Source of the DNA: Mugil cephalus
Lineage: Eukaryota; Chordata; Actinopteri; Mugiliformes; Mugilidae
Assembly (NCBI RefSeq): GCF_022458985.1
Contig: NC_061778.1
Coordinates: 2,373,501-2,437,500, forward strand
Direction: 5' to 3'
DNA length: 64,000 bases
Made by a program: the position numbers and the translations under genes. Below the pieces are notes generated by a model. That model was not told the origin of the DNA. It saw nothing but the letters and a program-made list of their open reading frames with translations, and made no database searches. The first letter of the stretch is position 1. Every line of letters starts with the position of its first letter. Positions 1-8,584 of this stretch are shown here, one piece after another.

Positions 1-175
1 TCCTATTGGACTATCGCGTACCACGTGATGCGGAAGGCACAAGAATACAAACGTGGTGAGACTAGTTTAGTTAATTTAGCGCAGTAACACGGCACTAGAG
101 CTGCATGATTGTAATTATACGTCGTTATTAGATGAGCCCCTTCCCTTCCAAAGAAGAATTGGTATTCAGCTTCTA
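1..175 (+). repeat. Block H tail: upstream promoter region of the first U2 copy
   Basis: This reads as identical to 2,761-2,934 and 12,515-12,688. It holds an inverted CCAAT box (ATTGG) near position 5, a CACGTG E-box, and a run of unique-looking sequence that stops at the U2 PSE. It is the end of a block H copy whose remainder lies outside the window, so the U2 plus block H arrangement continues to the left. Confidence 0.75.
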
Positions 176-193
176 AAACCATGAGTGAGACTG
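176..193 (+). promoter_or_regulatory. U2 proximal sequence element (PSE), class B
   Basis: The sequence aaaccatgagtgagactg sits at -61 to -44 of the first U2 gene, the spacing of vertebrate snRNA PSEs bound by SNAPc. It partly fits the human consensus TCACCNTNAANNNNNAAG. The equivalent position in class A copies reads acaccaggagtgagactg (for example 5,533-5,550 and 9,931-9,948). The other copies are at 2,935-2,952, 12,689-12,706 and 14,894-14,911 on +, and 19,061-19,078, 28,048-28,065, 30,119-30,136 and 32,291-32,308 on -. Confidence 0.6.
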
Positions 194-236
194 ATGGTGC
201 CAGGAATGGCCACATTTCCTCCAACCCATTGTGGGT

Positions 237-424
237 ATCGCTTCTCGGCCTTTTGGCTAAGATCAAGTGTAGTATCTGTTCTTATCAGTTTAATATCTGA
301 TACGTCCCCTACCCGGGGACCATATATTAAATTGATTTTTGGAACAGGGAGATGGAATAGGGGCTTGCTCCGTCCACTCCACGCATTGACCTGGTATTGC
401 AGTACCTCCAGGAACGGTGCACTC
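237..424 (+). ncRNA. RNU2: U2 spliceosomal snRNA, copy 1
   Basis: U2 snRNA pairs with the intron branch point and forms the U2 snRNP of the major spliceosome. The gene starts with ATCGCTTCTCGGCC and keeps the branch-point recognition region GTAGTA (near nt 33-38), stem IIb GTCCCC/GGGGAC, the Sm site in GATTTTTGGAAC, and the 3' stem-loops ending GGAACGGTGCAC. Length is about 188 nt, as in other vertebrates. Compared with human, stem IIb is fully paired (TACCC loop). This copy has GCATTGACC where most copies have GCATCGACC, and ends ACTCC rather than ACCCC. It is transcribed by Pol II from a PSE at -61 to -44. No U1 follows it: block H replaces the expected U1 gene. Confidence 0.95.
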
Positions 425-1022
425 CCCTTCTCATTGTGGAAAAGACACTACAACATATACTAGATGAAGTGTGTTAATATATAGTCTAAATGACAGTGCT
501 GTGTGCGTTTTTGTCCTATAAGTGTGTTGTGCTTGCTGCTCACTTTGCCTTCTGAGAACACAAGACTCATATTGAAAAGGGAAAACAGGCAAGGAAATAA
601 CTGACTTAACAGTTATGTACAGACACAAAGGTTAAATAAGATCCTGTTGTTCCAGACAGTGTAGTTCACTCTACAGACACTAGGTGGCAGCAGCAGGTCT
701 GTTAGTGGCCAAACACCAGAAGAAGAAGAACCAGGAAGTGAAGTGAGGCGGGAAAAATGAATCAAATAGTGTCATTTAATATATTTCTCTGAATATCTGA
801 TGGTCAAACATTGTGGCTGCAGTTTGATTTAGCTCTGGTTCTCTTCAACATGTGGTTTGGCTGTTAGTAGTTATAGTTATTAGTAAGAGGGGAAACTAGT
901 TTAAAAACAGGAGACTGGGGGCTTTCGATAATACAGCAGCATTGCATGGTGGGAAAAAGAGGAAAAACCGACGTCTATTTGAAATAAAATGTTAATAATC
1001 TTAGTCAGATTCTCTCCTAAAT
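425..1022 (+). repeat. U2 3' spacer with CTCF-like motif and an orphan U1 DSE
   Basis: This is the standard U2-to-U1 spacer. It holds the CTCF-like sequence acactaggtggcagc (677-691) next to a run of AGAAG repeats. It ends with the Staf/ZNF143-like gcattgcatggtggga at about 927-955, which normally lies 205-230 bp upstream of U1. Here the U1 gene is absent: spacer sequence stops at about 1,022 and block H begins, so the DSE is orphaned. Confidence 0.7.
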
Positions 1023-2934
1023 CACATACACTCCAAGTCTGTTTGATCATAAACACACACACACACAGAACACACCTGAGGGCTAAACAGTGAGGCAAAA
1101 AACGTGGCGTTTCCTTCTCAATTTACTGACTGACGCTGCTCTACAGACACCCACCTGTGCATACGCAGACTCACCAGCACCAAATGAAACTAGGACGTGT
1201 TTAGTCAGTCGATATTCATGCAGTAACACACCTGTTAAAAACGTGTCAAACAGGAAGTGTGTTTTCATATGTGTGGATCAAGAAACACAAGCTGCCCCTT
1301 TCTAATTATTCCTTGCTAGTTTCTGTTTTATTTTTCTGTTTTTCTATAATGTAACTAAGATGCATCTTAAGACTCTTTTTACACTCTATGGTATAATCAT
1401 GTACGTATTTCATAATTAAAATAACTAAATAAAAAATATGATTGTTTCTTTATTGATGTGATTTGAACTGTGTTATTTACCGGATTGAATTCATTTGGTG
1501 AAAAGTTTGTTGTCATTTTGTAACAGTGAAAATGCGTCAATAAAGATTTGTTCAAAAAATGTGATAATTTTTTCTTTTTAAAAGAAATTTAAACCAATTA
1601 TGCTAGATTTGTATTGAAATCTCGAAATTTAAGTAATAATTAGTAATAATAATAATTATATATATATATGTATGTGTTTTATTTTAATTTTATTTTTTAA
1701 TTTAACCGTTTAACTTAGTTGGCTACTCGACAGGTTCAAGATCAATCTGCGCATGATCACATGCGCGTTCCGTAACGGTCATCCATGGAACGCTCAGCGA
1801 GCTTCTAGCGGTTAGCAGCTAGCAGCTAGCTAGTTATAATTTGTTGGAGAGTGAAAAACCTACCGTAAGTTGTTTTTTTATTGGCTTATGTATGTTGTTG
1901 TTAAATTGGTGTCATGTATCGATGGTTCCAGTAACAGTTGCGTGAATTCTGCTATTTCTTGTTGTCTATTTTGAGTTTTTGAAGCTGCGGGCGCGTCGTG
2001 GCTAAGCTAACTTTAACGAGTTACCAAATTGGTTCCTCAGGTCGTAACCCTGCAACTTACCCGAGGTAGTCAAAGATAAATGTAGTAATGAATGTCCGTT
2101 CAACAAACACGAAAGTGGAAGTTTAAAGAACTTGGATGTGAACAAAATAATATTAATTTTAGTGACCGTGTTGAGCGCTAGCTGCTCTGTTTTCGGCTCA
2201 TTTCTATTGGTCGCCATGTTGAGGTGGTTGGACTCAAAGCAGCCATTACGTGTTTGAAGATAACCACACCAAAACTAAAGCCAAGACGGTGTAATTAAGT
2301 CACTTAAGGCACTATTTACTTATTTATTTACTGTTTTAAGTGCGACTTTCCCCCCTCATCGTAACAAATACATTCAATTCCGTGCTACGTACTCATGCTA
2401 TAGTTGTTAATTATCTTCACACTGCTATATTTTCTGCTTTTTATTGCTCCCGAGTTAAAAAGCGACCAAACTCTTTATCGGCGTTTTTTTTAATTTTTCT
2501 TCTTATACTTAGTGGGTGGTTGAGAGCATCAGTTGTTGTATTATGTAGTTAGCTCGTGTGTCCGCCAGAGACCGCTATAGGAGCTTTATTTGTTGTGGCG
2601 GAAGATCCGCTAAAGTGTTGGTTTCCTGCTAAATGTTTATTCCACACCGTCACACTTAAGTGAAAAACTGTTTACCCGCACAAATGAATGCGACATACTG
2701 CATTTATTCAGCGTGCATGTAAAGGAAATGTAGTTTACTTGTGTGCGTACCTTTCTGCTTCCTATTGGACTATCGCGTACCACGTGATGCGGAAGGCACA
2801 AGAATACAAACGTGGTGAGACTAGTTTAGTTAATTTAGCGCAGTAACACGGCACTAGAGCTGCATGATTGTAATTATACGTCGTTATTAGATGAGCCCCT
2901 TCCCTTCCAAAGAAGAATTGGTATTCAGCTTCTA
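1023..2934 (+). repeat. Block H, copy 1: 1.9-kb non-snRNA block inside the array
   Basis: This non-snRNA segment lies between an orphan U1 DSE and the U2 PSE. It is near-identical to 10,777-12,688, and occurs inverted and more diverged at 32,309-34,214, where it joins the chromosomal flank. It contains a CA repeat, AT-rich sequence with a TATATA tract, and an AATAAA at about 1,540. A promoter-like GC-richer stretch at about 1,735-1,870 ends CCTACC/GTAAGT, a good splice donor. On the - strand an open frame at 2,002-2,217 starts ATGGCGACC and meets a GTAAGT donor. An E-box and an inverted CCAAT box lie near 2,764-2,786. I do not recognise a gene. It probably derives from the original array flank. 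Confidence 0.7.
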
Positions 2935-2995
2935 AAACCATGAGTGAGACTGATGGTGCCAGGAATGGCCACATTTCCTCCAACCCATTGTGGGT

Positions 2996-3183
2996 ATCGC
3001 TTCTCGGCCTTTTGGCTAAGATCAAGTGTAGTATCTGTTCTTATCAGTTTAATATCTGATACGTCCCCTACCCGGGGACCATATATTAAATTGATTTTTG
3101 GAACAGGGAGATGGAATAGGGGCTTGCTCCGTCCACTCCACGCATCGACCTGGTATTGCAGTACCTCCAGGAACGGTGCACCC
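2996..3183 (+). ncRNA. RNU2: U2 spliceosomal snRNA, copy 2
   Basis: This full-length U2 matches the array consensus (GCATCGACC, GGAACAGGG, intact GGGGAC in stem IIb, ACCCCC 3' end). Its upstream region is class B: block H runs up to the PSE (2,935-2,952), with inverted CCAAT at 2,764-2,768 and CACGTG at 2,781-2,786. A 3'-box-like tract follows about 10 nt after the RNA end (tgtggaaaacaaaata). It is one of the best candidates for an active copy. Confidence 0.96.
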
Positions 3184-4029
3184 CCCTCTACATGTGGAAA
3201 ACAAAATACAACATTTATTAGATCAATGTAGATAGCGATGGATATTAGCTACTTTTCAACGGCTTCCAAAAATGATCATCATGACACTTGAATTATGTCC
3301 TATACAACATTGAAATACAGAAAACTTCGATTGTCCAAGAAGGATAATGGAAGACAATAAGCAGCAAGTACAACACACTTTTAAACATTAAATACAGATC
3401 AATGGAAATATGTATGTAGGGAGGAACATGACTGTATGAGTAACACTTACAGGAATAATATATTTATATATATCGGGTGTAGTATGGGTAATAAATATGT
3501 TGAAGAAGGAAAGGAAAACAGGCAATAGCTGACTTAGTAATTATTTACAGGCACAAGCATGAAATAAGATCTTGTTGTTTAAGACCGTGTAGTTCGCTCT
3601 CTAGAGCACTAGGTGGCAGCAGCAGGTCTGTTAGTGGCCCAACACCAGAAGAAGAAGAACCAGGAAGTGAGAGGGGGAAAAAACGATTAGTGGCATTTAT
3701 TATATTTCTCTGAATATCTGATCATATCTGATCAAACATTGTGGCTGCAGTTTGATTTAGCTCTGGTTCTCTTCAACATGTGGTTTGGCTGTTAGTAGTT
3801 ATAGTTATTAGTAAGAGGGGAAACTAGTTTAAAAACAGGAGACTGGGGGGGCTTCTGATATGCTAATACAGCATTGCATGGTGGGAGAAAGAGGAAAAAA
3901 ACGATTTATATTTGAAATAAAATGTTAATAATCTTAGTCAGATTCTCTCCTAAATCGTCTCTTGTGTATTGTAAACATGCAGAGTGACAGCATCTGTAGG
4001 ACCTGGTTGTGTTGAGGTGTAGATTGTCA
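3184..4029 (+). repeat. U2-to-U1 spacer with CTCF-like motif
   Basis: The spacer between U2 copy 2 and U1 copy 1 contains the CTCF-like gcactaggtggcagc at 3,606-3,620 followed by AGAAG repeats. It also holds the recurrent AAGAGGGGAAACTAG tract (about 3,815) that forms the LINE junction elsewhere, and the U1 DSE (3,860-3,886). No open frame of interest was seen. Confidence 0.7.
3860..3886 (+). promoter_or_regulatory. U1 distal sequence element: octamer-like plus Staf/ZNF143 site
   Basis: ATGCTAAT (3,860-3,867), one base from the Oct-1 octamer ATGCAAAT, is followed 3 bp later by gcattgcatggtggga (3,871-3,886). The reverse complement of the latter closely fits the Staf/ZNF143 (SPH) motif. The pair lies at -231 to -205 of U1 copy 1, where vertebrate snRNA enhancers sit. 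The same pair precedes other copies: 7,649-7,677, 13,613-13,638, 15,788-15,813, and inverted near 18,250-18,277, 20,257-20,285, 27,160-27,188 and 31,365-31,392. Confidence 0.65.
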
Positions 4030-4047
4030 GCACCATCAGTCAACACG
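4030..4047 (+). promoter_or_regulatory. U1 PSE
   Basis: The sequence gcaccatcagtcaacacg lies at -61 to -44 of U1 copy 1. It matches the human PSE consensus TCACCNTNAANNNNNAAG at most defined positions. The same sequence holds the same spacing before every U1 copy: 7,821-7,838, 13,782-13,799 and 15,957-15,974 on +; 18,090-18,107, 20,098-20,115, 26,999-27,016, 29,164-29,181 and 31,204-31,221 on -. Confidence 0.8.
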
Positions 4048-4090
4048 GTGTGTCTGTGAATGACCCCCCAGTCTGTGACTTGTACAACTC

Positions 4091-4255
4091 ATACTTACCT
4101 GGCAGGGGAGATACCGTGATCAAGAAGGCGGTTCACCCAGGGCGAGGCTCAGCCATTGCACTCCGGGCTGTGCTGACCCCTGCGAATTCCCCAAATGTGG
4201 GAATCTCGACTGCATAATTTCTGGTAGTGGGGGACTGCGTTCGCGCTCTCCCCTG
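4091..4255 (+). ncRNA. RNU1: U1 spliceosomal snRNA, copy 1
   Basis: U1 snRNA recognises 5' splice sites. The gene starts ATACTTACCTGGCAGGGGAG, whose ACTTACCT pairs with the donor. It keeps the U1A-binding loop ATTGCACTCC in stem-loop II, the Sm site AATTTCTGG, and the 3' stem-loop ending CGCTCTCCCCTG. Length is 165 nt (human 164). Differences from human are mostly paired: ACCA/TGGT becomes ACCG/CGGT in stem-loop I, and TTTCCC/GGGAAA becomes ATTCCC/GGGAAT in stem-loop III. The U1-70K loop reads GATCAAGAAGG against human GATCACGAAGG. The DSE, PSE and a 3' box (gtttaaaagaatct, 4,263-4,276) are in place. Confidence 0.97.
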
Positions 4256-4794
4256 ATCATGTGTTTAAAAGAATCTCAACTCTAACGAAATATCAAGAGA
4301 GACATTTGATTAGCATTTAATTAGTCTGATCTATTTCTGTAATGTTTCAGTATCAGCTACAATCTCTCAGTTTAAACTGAGCTGTAACTAGTGTCAGAGT
4401 TGCCAAATGATTTAAAAATGTATAAATCATTTTAAAACAGGAACAAGTGCTTTATCTAATGTGGATCTGCGTTACTATGGACATGAATACAGTCTAATAA
4501 CTACCTTTGTGGAAACTCTACATTATATATTCTCTATTTTTATTTTTGTTCATAAAAGAGTTTAACCAGAACGAGGAAAGTCAAATAGTTCCCACGTTGT
4601 CCACAAGATGGCGACACAGCTCAGTTCATTAATGACCATTGAGACAATGTAATGTTTAATGTACTAAAAAGTACTTTTATTATAATTTACAGCATTGATT
4701 TAGATTCTCTTTAAGTCTATTTATAGTGATTCAGGACATATTTAGAAAATTATGGCCCACATTTGCTCCAAGTAACAAATATTATCAGCACATA
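4256..4794 (+). repeat. U1 3' spacer, type I
   Basis: This spacer follows U1 and recurs after U1 copy 2 (8,047-8,584) and copy 4 (from 16,183), and inverted beside copy 7 (26,253-26,790). It starts with the U1 3' box and runs AT-rich to the TA target of the transposon at 4,795. Nothing coding was seen. Confidence 0.65.
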
Positions 4795-5349
4795 TCGAGG
4801 GTTTGGAGCCAGAAGGTCGTAAGTGGCATTTGACAAATTTTACAGGAGAGACAAAACAAGATTTTGACCACACTTCAATCAACTGTATTATTTGCTTTTC
4901 TGTTCACTAGTCTGTTTTAGTGATGAAATACATTCAAAACCAACTCTGACTTAACTTCTTCAATATAGGATTCAATAGTATGTTTTATAATATTAATCAA
5001 AATCTTTTCTGCCTCAGACAGTTCCATGTCTGCAATTGTGTCAGCTATTTTGAATGCAGTTTAAGGGCACCAACTACACTTCTGAATTAACATGTGGTCC
5101 TACATCCTACACCCTACATTTTTCAGAGCCAGAAGAGTGTAACTAAGGACTTACGCCCTTCTGGCTCCAAACATTACTGACACTTTTGTGTTAGGTCTAT
5201 ATTGTTTTGTTGGTTTATTCAATGCAATTTGATCTCAGATAGGTCTTTTTGGCACCATTGGATAGAGCTCATCAAGACTTTTATTTTGATGTATAGAACT
5301 CATATTCGCCCAAAATGCCACTTACGCCCTTCTGGCTCCAAACCCTCGA
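4795..5349. mobile_element. TA-flanked DNA transposon (MITE), copy A, 555 bp
   Basis: The element has terminal inverted repeats beginning TCGAGGGTTTGGAGCCAGAA and continuing GGGCGTAAGTGGCATTT (one base differs in the left repeat). It is bounded by TA on both sides (4,793-4,794 and 5,350-5,351). The unoccupied homologous site at about 14,701-14,712 has a single TA, so the flank is a target-site duplication. TA duplication suggests Tc1/mariner-type transposition, but no transposase is visible. The centre repeats the TIR motif (about 5,124-5,175). It is a deletion derivative of copies B and C. Confidence 0.8.
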
Positions 5350-5532
5350 TATGTTCTTAAATCTTATTGGATGGGAGTGTAACACATGACCTGAAAGCCA
5401 TGAAAACACATTAAACAACCATGTGTTATAATATGAGACATGTTGTGGGTTCTGTATCGTGGGGTTGTTCATCTACTGAGTGTTTAGTGTTGATCTCACT
5501 GAGAGGTGGCGTCACTGAAGATTAATATATTT

Positions 5533-5550
5533 ACACCAGGAGTGAGACTG
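5533..5550 (+). promoter_or_regulatory. U2 PSE, class A
   Basis: The sequence acaccaggagtgagactg lies at -61 to -44 of U2 copy 3, the same offset as the U1 PSE. It matches CACC and several later positions of the vertebrate PSE consensus. Class A upstream DNA (a shared stretch containing ctcactgagaggtggcgtca) differs completely from class B, yet the two converge exactly here. An inverted CCAAT box lies at 5,366-5,370 (about -228). Confidence 0.6.
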
Positions 5551-5593
5551 ATGGTGCCAGGAATGGCCACATTTCCTCCAACCCATTGTGGGT

Positions 5594-5781
5594 ATCGCTT
5601 CTCGGCCTTTTGGCTAAGATCAAGTGTAGTATCTGTTCTTATCAGTTTAATATCTGATACGTCCCCTACCCGGGGACCATATATTAAATTGATTTTTGGA
5701 ATAGGGAGATGGAATAGGGGCTTGCTCCGTCCACTCCACGCATCGACCTGGTATTGCAGTACCTCCAGGAACGGTGCACCC
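5594..5781 (+). ncRNA. RNU2: U2 spliceosomal snRNA, copy 3
   Basis: Full-length U2 with a class A promoter. It differs from the consensus by GGAATAGGG instead of GGAACAGGG just after the Sm site; the Sm site itself (GATTTTTGG) is intact. Its 3' spacer is cut short at about 6,097 where LINE sequence begins. Confidence 0.94.
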
Positions 5782-6097
5782 CCCTCTACATGTGTGGAAA
5801 AGATAATACTATATGCACTAGATTAAGTGTGTTAATGTGTAGTCCATTTACCAAAAGTTATTATGCTTATTTTTGCTGTGTCTTGTGTTGTCAGAAGGCA
5901 GAGTGAGCAGCAAGTACAACACACTTTTAGGTCAAAAACTTTCAATATAGAACAATGGAAGTTTTTATCTATGTAGGGAGGTATGAGTAAAACTTACAGG
6001 AATTATATATTTATATTGCAGATGTAGTATGAGTAATAAATATATTGGAAAGGGAAAATAGGCAAGGAAATAACTGACTTAACAGTTATGTAAGTGT
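5782..6097 (+). repeat. Truncated U2 3' spacer
   Basis: This is ordinary U2 3' spacer sequence up to gttatgta, after which LINE-derived sequence starts. The part that normally carries the CTCF-like motif is missing. Confidence 0.6.
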
Positions 6098-7614
6098 TTT
6101 TTTAGAAATATTTTTTTTTAGCTGGTTTTAGCACCTCAAGCTGGTGTCCACAGTGTCCGTTTTTCTTTAAAGGAGGCTGATGACCATTTGTTCACAGCTG
6201 GGAAGATTTTGCACTGTTAAAGGCCAGGCTACCAAGGTGAAGGATGAAGACGGCATCTGGAACTGTGCCTGGACGGTGCCCATTCAACAATGGCAGGACC
6301 CCCAGGGCTTCCAGGGCCTGAAACATCTACCATCAATGATAGTTCTTGGTGAAAACAGGGGCTATATCCACTACCAGGTGAGCATGAGTACCTGGTAGAC
6401 GTATGCGATAAAATCGTTTGTGGGAAATGTAGAGAAATTGGGCACAACTTTGAGGAGTGCACCAATGGCAGAAAGTGCAATCTCTGTGGAGAGGGAGACC
6501 ACCTGTTCAGATATTTTCCAAAATCATTTGCCAACGAGTTGAAAGTAGTAAAACAAAAGGAAATGGGACAAAATGGCAGAAGGAGAGACAGTTACGGAGC
6601 TGATTGAAGGGGTTGAGCCAGGATTTTTTAATCTCCCTCCAAAACCTGTCATTGGTGGAGATGTGGAAGAAGGGGAGGGGCATGGTCCACCCCCACCTAC
6701 TGTCACAGGTACAGAGGAGACGGCTCAGGTGGAGGGTGGATCACTAGAGGGTTTGGAGCCAGAAGGGCGTAAGTGGCTTTTGACAAATTTTACAGGAGAG
6801 ACAAAACTAAATTTTGACCACACTTCAATCAACTGTATTTATGAACGTTAAACTACAAACATTCTTATATGAATGAGTATTTAAGGAATAAACTTATAGC
6901 ATATTAACACAATGAACATGTTCTAAAAAAATTTTAAAATCCAAAAAGTATAGCAAAAACGTCAGATACACCTTTCAATTTCTACGAAAATCTGTACAAG
7001 GAAAAAGCTGTTGAGAATGATATAATGACTGAAGTTTTAGATTTTATTGACCGGACAGTTACAGACAGTGTGATTTTAACTCAAGATTTTACCCTGGAAG
7101 AGTTAAACCAGGCATCTTGAGTTTTAAGAGAGGGAAGTCCCCAGGCCCTGACGGACTTCCCTGTGAATTTTATCAAACGTTCTGGGACATTATAGCACCT
7201 GACCTGCTTGTTGTTTTTAAAGACTTTGAACGGCTGGACCTTTTACCTGACAGTTTTAGAGTAGGGGCAGTGACACTCCTCCACAAAGACAAAGACAAAA
7301 CAGACCTGAAGAACTGGAGACAGATCACGCTCTTAAACTCTGACTGTAAACTTGTTAGCAAACTTTTAGCGACACGGATGAGCATGGTTTTAGAGGACTT
7401 GATTCACCCGGATCAAGTCTGTGCCAAACCGGGGAGGAGGATCACAGACGGCCTGGTACTGACCTACCTCAGAAGACTGAAAATTATACTCAAAGATTTA
7501 AGAACACCTGTGTCTTTCAACCAACAACCTGCATATGCTTTTATTCAAATGTTTTTAAAGCATTTTAACCTGGAGGGTGAAGAACTACAGCTTCTTGCTA
7601 AGAGGGGGAACTAG
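6098..7614 (+). mobile_element. Tx1-clade LINE remnant, copy 1 (rearranged)
   Basis: This is a degraded copy of the LINE at 20,317-24,364. ORF1 sequence spans about 6,174-6,744, with CCHC zinc-knuckle remnants such as CGKCREIGH. It is interrupted by a transposon fragment (6,745-6,978). ORF2 sequence resumes at about 6,985 with the linker and RT N-terminal region (SPGPDGLPCEFY, 7,138-7,173). The RT core is deleted: GRRITDGLVL is followed directly by TYLRRLKI. The 3' end stops at the same AAGAGGGGGAACTAG junction as copy 2, so both descend from one already truncated copy. It has several frame breaks and is not functional. Confidence 0.8.
6745..6978 (+). mobile_element. Fragment of the TA-flanked transposon inside LINE copy 1
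   Basis: This starts AGAGGGTTTGGAGCCAGAAG (left TIR) and matches the terminal 230 bp of transposon copy C (26,020-26,252, inverted). The other end of the transposon is missing together with the LINE sequence around it, so a deletion followed insertion. Confidence 0.7.
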
Positions 7615-7881
7615 TTTAAAAACAGGAGACTGGGGGGGGGCTTCTGATATGCTAATACAGCAGCATTGCATGATGGGAGAAAGAGGAAAAATCGACATCT
7701 ATTTGAAATAAAATGTTAATAATCTTAGTCAGATTCTCTCCTAAATGGTCTCTTCTGTATTGTAAACATGCAGAGTGACAGCATCTGTAGGACCTGGTTG
7801 TGTTGAGGTGTAGATTGTCAGCACCATCAGTCAACACGGTGTGTCTGTGAATGAGCCCCCAGTCTGTGACTTGTACAACTC
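7615..7881 (+). repeat. U1 upstream spacer with DSE and PSE
   Basis: Downstream of the LINE junction this is normal U1 5' flank: the DSE at 7,649-7,677 and the PSE at 7,821-7,838. The flank is intact, so U1 copy 2 retains its promoter despite the LINE next to it. Confidence 0.7.
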
Positions 7882-8046
7882 ATACTTACCTGGCAGGGGA
7901 GATACCGTGATCAAGAAGGCGGTTCACCCAGGGCGAGGCTCAGCCATTGCACTCCGGGCTGTGCTGACCCCTGCGAATTCCCCAAATGTGGGAATCTCGA
8001 CTGCATAATTTCTGGTAGTGGGGGACTGCGTTCGCGCTCTCCCCTG
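7882..8046 (+). ncRNA. RNU1: U1 spliceosomal snRNA, copy 2
   Basis: This 165-nt U1 reads as identical to copy 1, including the ACCG/CGGT and ATTCCC/GGGAAT paired changes, the U1A loop and the Sm site. The promoter is complete. LINE remnant sequence ends only 268 bp upstream, just beyond the DSE. Confidence 0.96.
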
Positions 8047-8584
8047 ATAAACTGTGAAAAGAAATCTCAACTCTAACGAAATATCAAGAGAGACATTTGA
8101 TTAGCATTTAATTAGTCTGATCTATTTCTGTAATGTTTCAATATCAGCTACAATCTCTCAGTTTTAAACTGAGCTGTAACTAGTGTCAGAGTTGCCAAAT
8201 GATTTAAAAATGTATAAATCATTTTAAAACAGGAACAAGTGCTTTATCTAATGTGGATCTGCGTTACTATGGACATGAATACAGTCTAATAACTACCTTT
8301 GTGGAAACTCTACATTAACTATTCTCTATTTATTTTTGTTCATAAAAGAGTTTAACCAGAACGAGGAAAGTCAAATAGTTCCCACGTTGTCCACAAGATG
8401 GCGACACAGCTCAGTTCATTAATGACCATTGAGACAATGTAATGTTTAATGTACTAAAAAGTACTTTTATTATAATTTAAAGCATTGATTTAGATTCTCT
8501 TTAAGTCTATTTCTATTGATACCGGACATATTTAGAAAATAATCGCCCACATTTGCTCCAAGTAACAAATATTATTAGCACATA

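Noticed and set aside
185-463. Open frame of about 90 codons across U2 copy 1, repeated at every U2
   Set aside because: It is read through the U2 RNA itself and its flank; the frame recurs only because U2 is conserved as an RNA.
1083-1305. Frames of 61 and 71 codons in block H on both strands
   Set aside because: No recognisable domain, no conserved splice context, and opposite-strand overlap; kept only as part of the block H description.
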